18,345 nt of DNA from DAOVQB01 sp023128935 (lineage in GTDB: Bacteria > Eisenbacteria > RBG-16-71-46 > CAIMUX01 > WJJG01): positions 1-18,345 of the forward strand of contig DAOVQB010000080.1 in assembly GCA_030628905.1 (NCBI GenBank), in the 5' to 3' direction. A program made the translations under genes and the position numbers. Below, piece by piece: positions 1 to 7,827 of this stretch. Within the stretch, counting starts at the first letter, position 1. Each line of letters begins with the position of its first letter. Below the pieces are notes generated by a model that was not told where the DNA came from, did not search any database, and saw only the letters and a list, made by a program, of their open reading frames with translations.

Positions 1-132
1 ACACTTTTCATCGGGATCCTGCTCCCAACCAGCGGAGAACGCCAGGTCTTCAGCCAGCGTAACCAGAAGCACCTGGTTTCATATGAGCTTGCGGACGCCA
101 TACCCCCATTATGCCTGTGAAGAAGTCCACAA
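1..132 (-). other. Left edge: possible start of an unidentified next gene
   Basis: This stretch lies downstream of the amidohydrolase. Two minus-strand frames stay open to the window edge. One starts at a GTG at 72 (VLLVTLAEDLAFSAGWEQDP) and has a plausible residue composition, but it has no clear ribosome binding site and an in-frame TGA sits three codons before the GTG. The other starts at an ATG at 101 and reads as a Trp/Arg-rich peptide that looks like an out-of-frame translation of the first. The GTG frame could be the start of the next operon gene or a frameshifted remnant. No family was recognised. No terminator hairpin is obvious after the amidohydrolase stop, so transcription may continue out of the window. 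Confidence 0.2.
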
Positions 133-909
133 TCATTCTGCATTGGCTCCCATCAGCCTAGCTGCGTTCTCGTATAGGATCATCTCCCTATCCCTGCAAC
201 TGATCTCCGATCCCATCACCTTCCCAAGGCTCGTCCAGAGATCGATGTCCGGGAGGTCCGTACCAAAGAGGATTCTCCCCGCGCCAAGCTCCGCCACGCC
301 TTCTTCAACCATGCCGCAATCGACGATGCTGCCACTGATGTCAGCAGAGACGTTCGGCAGATCACGTACAGCCTTTATCCCCCGCTGCCAATCCCCACCC
401 ATATGCGCCATGATGATCCTTACCTGCGGGAAATCACGTGCCATTGACGCGACATCCAGCGGAGTCGACTCACCCTGTATACAGCCGGTTATCTTGAACC
501 AGGTGTGCTGCAGAACCGGGAGGTTGAGAGAAATCGCCTTCTCCATGATCGCACCATACCGGGCGTCGGTGCACACGCAGCCACATTCCAGCTTTATGCC
601 CACCATGCCGTATTCGTTCACGGCCCGATCGATCTCATCCAGCGATTCTTCAGGAAACTCCGGGTTTACATAGGCCCAGCCCTCGACAAAGCCGCTCTCC
701 TTTCTCATCCATTGATAAACGCGGGCGTTGTCTTCGCGAAACTGCTCCGGACTTGGCTTATAGATCCCGTCACACGGGTTGAGGCACGAGACGATCACCT
801 TCACAGCACCCGCCGATCTCTCAATCTCAAGCGTGTGACGGAAGCTCTCATCGTCGACGAGGTGCACATGGGAATCGATCATCCGCATTCGCTGTCCCTC
901 TCCCGTCAT
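133..909 (-). CDS. Amidohydrolase family protein (TIM-barrel metal-dependent hydrolase)
   Basis: The 258-aa protein has no signal peptide and is probably cytoplasmic. It shows the layout of the Amidohydrolase_2 group: an N-terminal metal-binding DSHVH motif (His14, His16), GIKLE with Lys106 at a central strand, LQHTW (His135), MAHMGGDW (His169) and a late FGTDLPD motif with Asp218. Relatives include lactonases and non-oxidative decarboxylases acting on small carboxylates or sugar acids, so the exact reaction is open. Its ATG overlaps the stop of the upstream lyase as ATGA (906-909), which supports this start and suggests translational coupling. Last in the lyase operon, it plausibly processes imported sugar-acid products, for example by lactone opening. 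That role is inferred from context. The length is normal and no catalytic residue appears to be missing. Confidence 0.85.
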   Translation of the reverse strand: MTGEGQRMRMIDSHVHLVDDESFRHTLEIERSAGAVKVIVSCLNPCDGIYKPSPEQFREDNARVYQWMRKESGFVEGWAYVNPEFPEESLDEIDRAVNEYGMVGIKLECGCVCTDARYGAIMEKAISLNLPVLQHTWFKITGCIQGESTPLDVASMARDFPQVRIIMAHMGGDWQRGIKAVRDLPNVSADISGSIVDCGMVEEGVAELGAGRILFGTDLPDIDLWTSLGKVMGSEISCRDREMILYENAARLMGANAE

Positions 910-3392
910 GGATGACTTGCCTCGGGCGGCATGACCGATATCGCTCCGCTGAACACACCATCGATGGAGGGCATGCCATCAGAAAGCATTATCTGAGCCC
1001 AGTCAATTGTGCCAGTGCACTGCACAATTACCTTGCCCTGGCGCTTCAGGATAGTTCCACCCACAAGGAGGACAGACCTCAGTTCACCATTCCTTTCCCT
1101 GAGAAGCGCCATCTCGCCATCGAAGGAGAACTCGCCATACCGGCGCGCTTGCCCTTCATTATCGAGCATAAAGTAGTAGTCGGCGTCCAGCGCTTCGAGA
1201 TAGTAGTCCACGCCTTCCGGTGACACTATCCTGAGTCCTTTACACCCGAGTGCATCCGCTCCCATGTCCAGGCAGTCAACAGCGATCTGGGGAACCTGGG
1301 CGCCCTCGTATGGATAGACAACGACCTCATAGTCGATGGGCGGATCTCCCTCTTTTGCGAAGGCAATGTAGGGCGCGTCCTCAACCTCGCCTGCTGGTGT
1401 GATCATCCAGCCGCTGGACTCGAGAACCTCGATCTGCCCCGGCCGAGATGGAATCAGCAGGACATTGGCACCAGGGTTGTTTGTACATACGCACTTAGTT
1501 CTTTCATCAATGATCAACTCAGTGGGCTGGAAATGAGCCAGCCATCTGCACTCGTGATAGCCGCTTGTCTGGCACATCTTCTCCGTGATGTTGTCCGTGA
1601 TGATCCAGTAGCTGGGTTTGACGAAGGTGATCTTCCGCCGGCAATATGCACCCAGATACTTATAGCCGTCATGTTCCGCATCAATGTAATCCGTCATAGT
1701 CGTCGTCACCCACCGGTCACAGGTCCCATCCGTGACCTTTCGCTGACTCATCCCATTGATCTGTACGACATTGTGGGAGATCGTCTCCTTGTACCACTCC
1801 TTCGACCTGTCCGATTCATAGCTGCCCCCATGTCCGCAGTCAGTAATCAGCGGTTCCCCATAGGCGAAGATGCTGAACCCGAGTCCGTCACGGTGACAGT
1901 GCCATGGTTCATTCGATCCGTAGTCGAATAGCATGTAGAGCGCCTTGCGGTCCCACCCCGACCGCATCACTGCCCAGCCCGTATCGCGGAGAAGGACCGA
2001 TGTGAAGGATGGCTCCCTTGGTTGGATGGCATCTAGCCTGGCCAAGACCTCGGGCGCGCTTTCTCGAAAAAGCTCAGTGGCTCTCACCTCGATTCGATCT
2101 GGACAATTCCTTACGAAGTACTTGAACTCCGGGCATGGGAAAAGCAGCGCTCCGTCAATCAGGTAAGGCAACGCACTGTCTTCAGATCCCATGCCGCTGT
2201 CTCCCACAGGCGGGAGATTGTAGATCGGGGTGTAGACCTTAGTGGTCCATTCCTGGGCTCTTTTCAGCCGGGGTCTCAACCAATCGGGGATCTCAAGCTT
2301 CGCTGCGCTGGCCAAACCCATGATACGTCGCCAGTATGCAATCACGGCATTATTGTATCCGGTGGCCCTCTCATAGTGCCCTCCATCCGGCATGAGGTCC
2401 AGCCAGGCGTGCTTCAGGAGACTACCCCACGCGAATGCCACCCACTCTGGTGATTCCTTGAACTCAGGGAAGTAGATCCCGGCTTCGAGCAGGTTGAACA
2501 TCTGGCAGATCTGTATGTTACCGGAGCGGTAACCCGGGTTCACCGCCATGAGGAATCGCGCGTGTTCAACAATCGACTTGTAGAGGCACATTGACTGGGA
2601 TGGCCCGCTCTCTTGCCAGGCGACTTCGCCGGCCAAATCACTCAGCACGGTGATTGCATGGAGCCTGCCTGATGCCAGGTGCGAACCCCATGGATTGTCA
2701 ATGAATGATGGAGAAAGCCATATTCTTGCGTTCCCCGCTGGCGGCCGAACGGTCTCGTACCAGAAGGAGAACATCTCCATCGCACCCTGCAGGTATTCCC
2801 TTTCCTTCGTATAGCGATATGCCTGGCAGAGGCTGGAGACCCAATTCCACCGTGAGTCCTTGCTTCCCCGGCCAAACTTCTCGCGCGGCCAGCGCACATC
2901 CGGGAAGTTCGGCGCCTCAAGGCACTCATTGGCAATTTGAAGGATCCTCTCCTTTCCGGAGGGGGACAGTACGCCTGGATCAAGATAGTAGGGGCGTGGC
3001 CGGTTCGCGAGATACGCCAGCCACGCCGCCCGGGCCTTTGCATTATCCCCTTCGTCCAACGCCGCTTTCACAGTCTCGAGCCTGCGGTGACTGAGGTCGC
3101 TGGCCTCCAGCAGCTCCTCATCGGACATCACTGCCGCGGCCGGGAGGTACTCGTACTTCTGAAGCCATCTTTCCATATACTTCCGGCTAAGCGTCACATC
3201 AGAGAAGGTCTTGTAGTGCAGATTGAGTTCTGCCTCCAGACTGACGGATGGTTCATCTACAACGATCGGTGCTTCGTCCGCTCGCTGGCACCCAGCTGAG
3301 AACGCCACCAGAACACAGGCAACCCCCTGGGTGGCGAGCATTACATTTCGAGAGCATCTCTTATCTATAAACTTCAGCCGCAACTTCCCCAC
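906..3392 (-). CDS. Heparinase II/III-like polysaccharide lyase, secreted and probably a lipoprotein
   Basis: The 828-aa protein begins with a basic n-region, a hydrophobic stretch and a loose lipobox ending at Cys35 (FSAGC), so it is probably exported and anchored. Residues about 100-400 look like the alpha-helical toroid of alginate/heparin lyases. Around 460-620 lies the heparinase II/III-like beta region, with WHCHRD (His498, His500), TDCGHGGSY and ETISHN (His540, Asn541). The toroid carries GNIQ (291-294) and ERATGYN with Tyr346. Family members typically have Asn-His at the first site, and here His is replaced by Ile. The start is a GTG inside the upstream lyase gene (32-nt overlap). The later ATG at 3341 would remove the positive n-region and has no good ribosome binding site. 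It is a paralogue of the upstream lyase but lacks the CBM9-like domain. The substrate is probably an uronate-containing polysaccharide, but this is not determined. Confidence 0.82.
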   Translation of the reverse strand: MGKLRLKFIDKRCSRNVMLATQGVACVLVAFSAGCQRADEAPIVVDEPSVSLEAELNLHYKTFSDVTLSRKYMERWLQKYEYLPAAAVMSDEELLEASDLSHRRLETVKAALDEGDNAKARAAWLAYLANRPRPYYLDPGVLSPSGKERILQIANECLEAPNFPDVRWPREKFGRGSKDSRWNWVSSLCQAYRYTKEREYLQGAMEMFSFWYETVRPPAGNARIWLSPSFIDNPWGSHLASGRLHAITVLSDLAGEVAWQESGPSQSMCLYKSIVEHARFLMAVNPGYRSGNIQICQMFNLLEAGIYFPEFKESPEWVAFAWGSLLKHAWLDLMPDGGHYERATGYNNAVIAYWRRIMGLASAAKLEIPDWLRPRLKRAQEWTTKVYTPIYNLPPVGDSGMGSEDSALPYLIDGALLFPCPEFKYFVRNCPDRIEVRATELFRESAPEVLARLDAIQPREPSFTSVLLRDTGWAVMRSGWDRKALYMLFDYGSNEPWHCHRDGLGFSIFAYGEPLITDCGHGGSYESDRSKEWYKETISHNVVQINGMSQRKVTDGTCDRWVTTTMTDYIDAEHDGYKYLGAYCRRKITFVKPSYWIITDNITEKMCQTSGYHECRWLAHFQPTELIIDERTKCVCTNNPGANVLLIPSRPGQIEVLESSGWMITPAGEVEDAPYIAFAKEGDPPIDYEVVVYPYEGAQVPQIAVDCLDMGADALGCKGLRIVSPEGVDYYLEALDADYYFMLDNEGQARRYGEFSFDGEMALLRERNGELRSVLLVGGTILKRQGKVIVQCTGTIDWAQIMLSDGMPSIDGVFSGAISVMPPEASHP

Positions 3393-6300
3393 CCTTCCAG
3401 TACAGGTAGCTCCCGCCGACAGCGATGGCCTTCACGATCTCATCCCCTTGAATCCTCGCAAAGAAATAGTCGGCGTCGGTTCTGAATCCGCCCAGCTGCA
3501 TGTCGCCAAGTGCTTGCGCACCGGGTATCCTCTCTCCATAGACATCTTCATATGCGTTCTGCGCAATCAAGACCCCCGATGCGGTGCCGTCTTCTCCAGT
3601 CAACCGCCGGCACCGAACGCCGGGGCGCTCAACCCCCCGGTGCGGGTAGAGCACTACCGTGTAATTCACATCCTGCGTCCGTCGGTCCTTTCTCAGGACG
3701 ACGTAGGGAATGTAAGCCCATCCCGGATCTCCGGGCTCCCACTTCCCGTCGTCCCGTTGGGGCTTCTGCCTTTCACCCGATGTATCTATGCACAGGCCCT
3801 CTTTGAGGTCGACGGACGTGAAGTCAGTGGGTTCGGCTGGAAGAATCAGGAGCTTTCTGTCTTCCTTTGTGAATGTTATGCAGTATTCATCACATTTCTC
3901 CAGTTCCCCGTACACATGAAGCAGCCAGCCATAGTCGTGCTCTTCTGAATCCGACGGCTCCAGATAGTCATTTATGATGAAGTACTCGCCCCTTGGATGA
4001 AACACGGACCGTGTATGCTTGACGTTCTCGTACCCCGTATGGCTTGCTGAGACCAGATCAAATCCCTTCTGGGATTCCCATCTGCGGAGGATACCAGTCA
4101 CCGCATCCTGGCTCCTGTCGTCGACCAGAACGGTGTTGTGGGAGATGGTTTGCTTGTGCCACTCATTGTGTTCCTTTATATACACGCAGTAGTGCGGTGA
4201 TGCCCCAGCGTCGAGAACCCATCCAACGCCATCCGCGTACATGACGATATTCATCTTGTCGTAATGCCCGTGCCAGGCACCATGAGGCCCATAGTCGAAC
4301 AAGAGATACCGCGAGTCCTTGCTCCAACTGTCCCTCATAATGGCCCATCCGGTATCCGGCAGAAGCACTGATGCATACTCCGGTTCTGCAGGCACAACGC
4401 TCTCGGAGATAAGGTGCTCTAGCGGCAGGTTCTCAGTCTCTATCTTCCCAGCAACGAGATACTCCCCCTTGTTGAAGCGGTTGACGACATCTAGCACGAA
4501 GGTGTGGCTGGACAACTTGGGGCGCTTGGAATCATTGATGGCCGGGATCTCGCCTAGCGGGGTGGCGATCTTTGCCATCCAGTCCACAGCCATTTCAAGA
4601 CTCCTGCCGTCATATTTCCGTGCGAAATGGTCCTCTCCCGTAACATGCCTTCTCGTATTGACATAGCGGCAAAGGAAGCTAAGTCCAAAGACATGGTGTC
4701 CTGGGCTGCGCTCCACTTGACCGCCGTCTCGTAGGATGTCTGCATACAGCGCTGCCATCCTTGCTTCCACATCCCTGGCCCAGCGCTCGTGCTCGGGGAA
4801 TTCGGGGAAGTAGCTCACTAAGCAGCCGAAGTTGCCCGTCCACATGAACTGGTGGTTTCCAATCATGGCGGAATGCTTGACGCAGTAGTCGACGCTGTAG
4901 CCGAGCCGTCTGATAAACTCGATGAGTTCCCCCTTTTCTTTCTGCGTCATTACTCCGGCATCGGCGATCATGTCGTAGACGTATGTGGAGGTATAGACTT
5001 CATAGGATGCATCCCAGATCGAATACCAGTTCGATGCTGCCCTAAACACCTGATATCGCGCGAAATGCTCAATCAGCGCCTTCTGCGCTTCCCACGTCTT
5101 CTCAGCATACCTGCGATCCCCAGTGATGCCATACGCCAATGCACACTTCGAGCGCATCGTGCAGAGCAACCCGTAGCCAGCTCCGGCCCTTTTCGCTTTG
5201 TCCCTTGCCACGCAGTTTCTGTCCCATTGCATTTCACAAGGCTCAAATCCGCATATCGCTTCTTCCAGGAGCTGATCCACCTCGCCCTGCAACGTCAACC
5301 ACTGTGCACCGATTCTTGGGCACGTATGGATCTTCCCCTGCAATTCAGCCAGGGACTCTCTGTCAAAGACAAGCCGTGGAGTTTCCTTGGCAGCTATTCC
5401 CTCAATGATCTCCTTTGAAAGGGGAGGAAATGCTTCCTGCAGTACCACGCGGCCCTGCCCGTCCCGTCGCGCATAGTTCGGAATGCCGAACTCTCCATCC
5501 TCGCTCTGATAGCCAAGAAACATGTTCCTTCGATATGTCGCCACCCAATTGCAGTTCGACACGTATGAATCTATCTCATCCAGGATCGGTTTCAGTCTTT
5601 CCTGTTCCCGGCGGCGTTCCTCAAGCACAACCCTCGCATGTATGCGTTGCGCGTTGTGTCTCAGCAACGACACATCGCCAGGCGCCAGATTGTCTGCAAA
5701 TGCCAGATGACCGAACTGGTATGGCGAATAAAACTTGTCGCACACAGGCGCCCAGCTGCTGAGTTCGCCCCCCTCTCCCGGCTTCCTCCGGCACAGATTA
5801 ATATTCCACACTGTACCTGTATCCACCCGAGGAGACTCCAACAGCGTCAGTGCGGATTCCTCTTCCCTTTTCCTTTCCCCGTAGATGCTTGGCCTGGCCA
5901 CACCGGTTTTAAGCGAGGTGAAAGGAATGGCCATCTCGACTACCCAGTATCCATCTCCTTGCGCGGCGCTTACATCGTATTCGGGTTCCCAGTCGTAATA
6001 GACATCGATGAAGTCGTCCACGAGTTCCACGGAGGCATCACTCGTTACGCCAAGGGAATTGACAATAAAGTGAAAATAATTCAGGTAATCTCGATTGAGA
6101 TCCAGGAACAGCTCGACGCAATCGTCGTGGCAGACAAGCGCATCGTGCTCTCTCTCCTCTGCCACGATCTCGTCGATCTGGCGCTCAGCGCACATGAAGC
6201 CGAAGTAGATCCGGAAATCGTCGTAGGCCAGATATGCCGTGGTCTGTTGTTCTGCAGCTCTGTCTGCGTGCAAGAGTACAAAGTCCGAGGCTTGCTCCGC

Positions 6301-6555
6301 ACTGTTCCAGCAAACGTCATCCAGTTTGCCATCGATGACAGGGGGAACGGCGCATTTCCTGATCGCCAGGAATCTGTAGGGCGTCAGCTGCGCCGCGCCG
6401 GGCGTATCTGCAACTGCCGACCAGTCCGGCCTGCCGGTCATGTCCAGTCTGCCCGCCATGTCCGTCGCGTCTGGCGCTCTCTGGCAGGAACCCAATACAC
6501 CTGCCACGAGAAACAAAGCCACTACGAGCATCCACAATCCCGTGCATCTCATCAT
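3361..6555 (-). CDS. CBM9-like plus heparinase II/III-like lyase lipoprotein
   Basis: This large two-part protein has about 1064 aa from the chosen start. A classical lipoprotein signal peptide (LVAGVLGSC, Cys24) is followed by a carbohydrate family 9-like binding domain at about 62-287 (PPVIDGKLDDVCW, DDCVELFLD, GYWVVEMAIPF). Next come a linker of charged helices, the lyase toroid (about 390-700, with GNHQ at 566-569 and ERSPGHH at 615-621), and the heparinase II/III-like beta region (AWHGHYD with His762 and His764; TISHN at 803-807). The longer reading from 6639 has 28 arginine-rich residues before the signal peptide. The ATG at 6555 overlaps the aminotransferase stop as ATGA and has GGGAT upstream, so it is preferred. 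Tyr is usual where His620 sits. Probable role: binding and beta-eliminative cutting of an uronate polymer at the cell surface. The product is inferred from family, not proven. Confidence 0.83.
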   Translation of the reverse strand: MMRCTGLWMLVVALFLVAGVLGSCQRAPDATDMAGRLDMTGRPDWSAVADTPGAAQLTPYRFLAIRKCAVPPVIDGKLDDVCWNSAEQASDFVLLHADRAAEQQTTAYLAYDDFRIYFGFMCAERQIDEIVAEEREHDALVCHDDCVELFLDLNRDYLNYFHFIVNSLGVTSDASVELVDDFIDVYYDWEPEYDVSAAQGDGYWVVEMAIPFTSLKTGVARPSIYGERKREEESALTLLESPRVDTGTVWNINLCRRKPGEGGELSSWAPVCDKFYSPYQFGHLAFADNLAPGDVSLLRHNAQRIHARVVLEERRREQERLKPILDEIDSYVSNCNWVATYRRNMFLGYQSEDGEFGIPNYARRDGQGRVVLQEAFPPLSKEIIEGIAAKETPRLVFDRESLAELQGKIHTCPRIGAQWLTLQGEVDQLLEEAICGFEPCEMQWDRNCVARDKAKRAGAGYGLLCTMRSKCALAYGITGDRRYAEKTWEAQKALIEHFARYQVFRAASNWYSIWDASYEVYTSTYVYDMIADAGVMTQKEKGELIEFIRRLGYSVDYCVKHSAMIGNHQFMWTGNFGCLVSYFPEFPEHERWARDVEARMAALYADILRDGGQVERSPGHHVFGLSFLCRYVNTRRHVTGEDHFARKYDGRSLEMAVDWMAKIATPLGEIPAINDSKRPKLSSHTFVLDVVNRFNKGEYLVAGKIETENLPLEHLISESVVPAEPEYASVLLPDTGWAIMRDSWSKDSRYLLFDYGPHGAWHGHYDKMNIVMYADGVGWVLDAGASPHYCVYIKEHNEWHKQTISHNTVLVDDRSQDAVTGILRRWESQKGFDLVSASHTGYENVKHTRSVFHPRGEYFIINDYLEPSDSEEHDYGWLLHVYGELEKCDEYCITFTKEDRKLLILPAEPTDFTSVDLKEGLCIDTSGERQKPQRDDGKWEPGDPGWAYIPYVVLRKDRRTQDVNYTVVLYPHRGVERPGVRCRRLTGEDGTASGVLIAQNAYEDVYGERIPGAQALGDMQLGGFRTDADYFFARIQGDEIVKAIAVGGSYLYWKGGEVAAEVYR

Positions 6556-7775
6556 GGCTGTATCCCGTCGCTGAGATGGTATCCGCATACCTTCCCGATC
6601 GCGTCGGCGATATCTCTGGCGTCGCGTTCTGACATGCATTCATTGCAAGGCAACACCATCATCTCCTCGAGTACCATCTCCGCGTTGGGGCAGAGCCCTC
6701 TATGAAACGAAACCTCAGAACCACAGACGAGTGTCCTCTTGATGGAATCAAAGAGGTATACGGGCATGCCTAGATACGGGAAGGTCACGGGGACTCCCTC
6801 TGCAGTGACTTCCTTGGCGATGGCCGCAGCGGTCGCGCCAAGCCTGCCTGAATCAACCGTGAAGGCGTAGAACCAATACGAATGCTCGATTCCATCCGCA
6901 ATATGGGGCACCTGCACGCCCTCGATCCTGCTCAACAGCCCATTGAGTGTGTTTGCGAACTGGCGGCGCCGCTGCACAATCGAGGCAAGTTTCCTGAGCT
7001 GGACGCCAGCCACGGCCGCCTGGAGTTCCGTTATCCGGTAGTTCATCCCCAGGATGAGGGAGTTTCGCACAGGTCCCGTACGCGGATAGCCCTTGTCGGC
7101 AAAGAGCGCTGCTCGGGAGATCAACTCCTCATCATCAGAAATGAGGAAACCACCATCGCCACAGGTGATGTGCTTGAAGTCGTTGAGACTGAAGCAGCCG
7201 GCATCGCCGATTGTCCCAACCTGTCTGCCATCGCAGGTTGACAGATAGCTCTGCGCACAATCCTCTACAACATGCAGCCCGCGTTCCTTTGCCAAGGATA
7301 TAATGGGCTCCATGACGCATGACTGTCCTGCAAGATGAACGGGAATGATCGCCTTCGTCCGGTCCGTTATCGACTTCTCTACCGCTTCCGCCGTCATGTT
7401 GAAGGTCTTCGGATCGACATCGGCAAAGACGGGAATGGCGTTCAGGGTCAGAATCGGTATAACAGATCCCATGTCGGTGATCGGAGAGGTTATAACCTCA
7501 TCACCGTGCCCAACACCGATTGCCGCGAGCGCGCAATGGATCGCCGCAGTCCCGCTGGTTACGGCCACGGCATGCGCCACACCAAAGTACTCAGCCGCCT
7601 GGCGTTCAAACTGTCTTGCCCGTTGACCAAAGACGCGGCATAGGTGACCTGAGTCTATCACTTCGGCAAGCGCGCGCTTCTCCTCCTCGCCAAACCTCGC
7701 CTGCAGATGTTCCTCCGGAACAAGTGGTGTCTCTCTCACCCGCGGGCCGCCGTGGGATGCAAGCTTTGGTTTCAC
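6552..7775 (-). CDS. DegT/DnrJ/EryC1/StrS-type PLP-dependent aminotransferase
   Basis: This is a fold-type I PLP enzyme of the sugar-aminotransferase family, 407 aa from the chosen start. Visible motifs are TSGTAAIH (73-80, phosphate-binding turn), VEDCAQS (Asp172, pairing with the pyridine ring), SLNDFKHITCGDGG with the probable Schiff-base Lys201, and NYRITELQAA near 245. The family consensus GEGG reads GDGG here. The start is a GTG at 7775, preceded by a strong AGGAGG eight bases away. An ATG at 7808 has no such site and would add 11 residues that read straight through the Shine-Dalgarno. It lies 52 nt after the symporter and overlaps the large lyase (ATGA). Most family members add an amino group to nucleotide-activated keto sugars. 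Related subfamilies accompany catabolic genes, and its substrate here is unknown. Confidence 0.88.
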   Translation of the reverse strand: MKPKLASHGGPRVRETPLVPEEHLQARFGEEEKRALAEVIDSGHLCRVFGQRARQFERQAAEYFGVAHAVAVTSGTAAIHCALAAIGVGHGDEVITSPITDMGSVIPILTLNAIPVFADVDPKTFNMTAEAVEKSITDRTKAIIPVHLAGQSCVMEPIISLAKERGLHVVEDCAQSYLSTCDGRQVGTIGDAGCFSLNDFKHITCGDGGFLISDDEELISRAALFADKGYPRTGPVRNSLILGMNYRITELQAAVAGVQLRKLASIVQRRRQFANTLNGLLSRIEGVQVPHIADGIEHSYWFYAFTVDSGRLGATAAAIAKEVTAEGVPVTFPYLGMPVYLFDSIKRTLVCGSEVSFHRGLCPNAEMVLEEMMVLPCNECMSERDARDIADAIGKVCGYHLSDGIQP

Positions 7776-7827
7776 TTGTGTCTCCTCCTGGTCAAACCCC
7801 ACCTGCATATGTAGTTTTCAGTTCACA

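Noticed and set aside
6556..6639. Upstream start of the large lyase at 6639
   Set aside because: It adds 28 arginine-rich residues before a complete lipoprotein signal peptide and overlaps the aminotransferase gene by 88 nt.
5638..6705. Plus-strand open frame of 355 codons opposite the large lyase
   Set aside because: No family features and low-quality composition. The minus strand holds a signal peptide and CBM9-like domain over the same bases.
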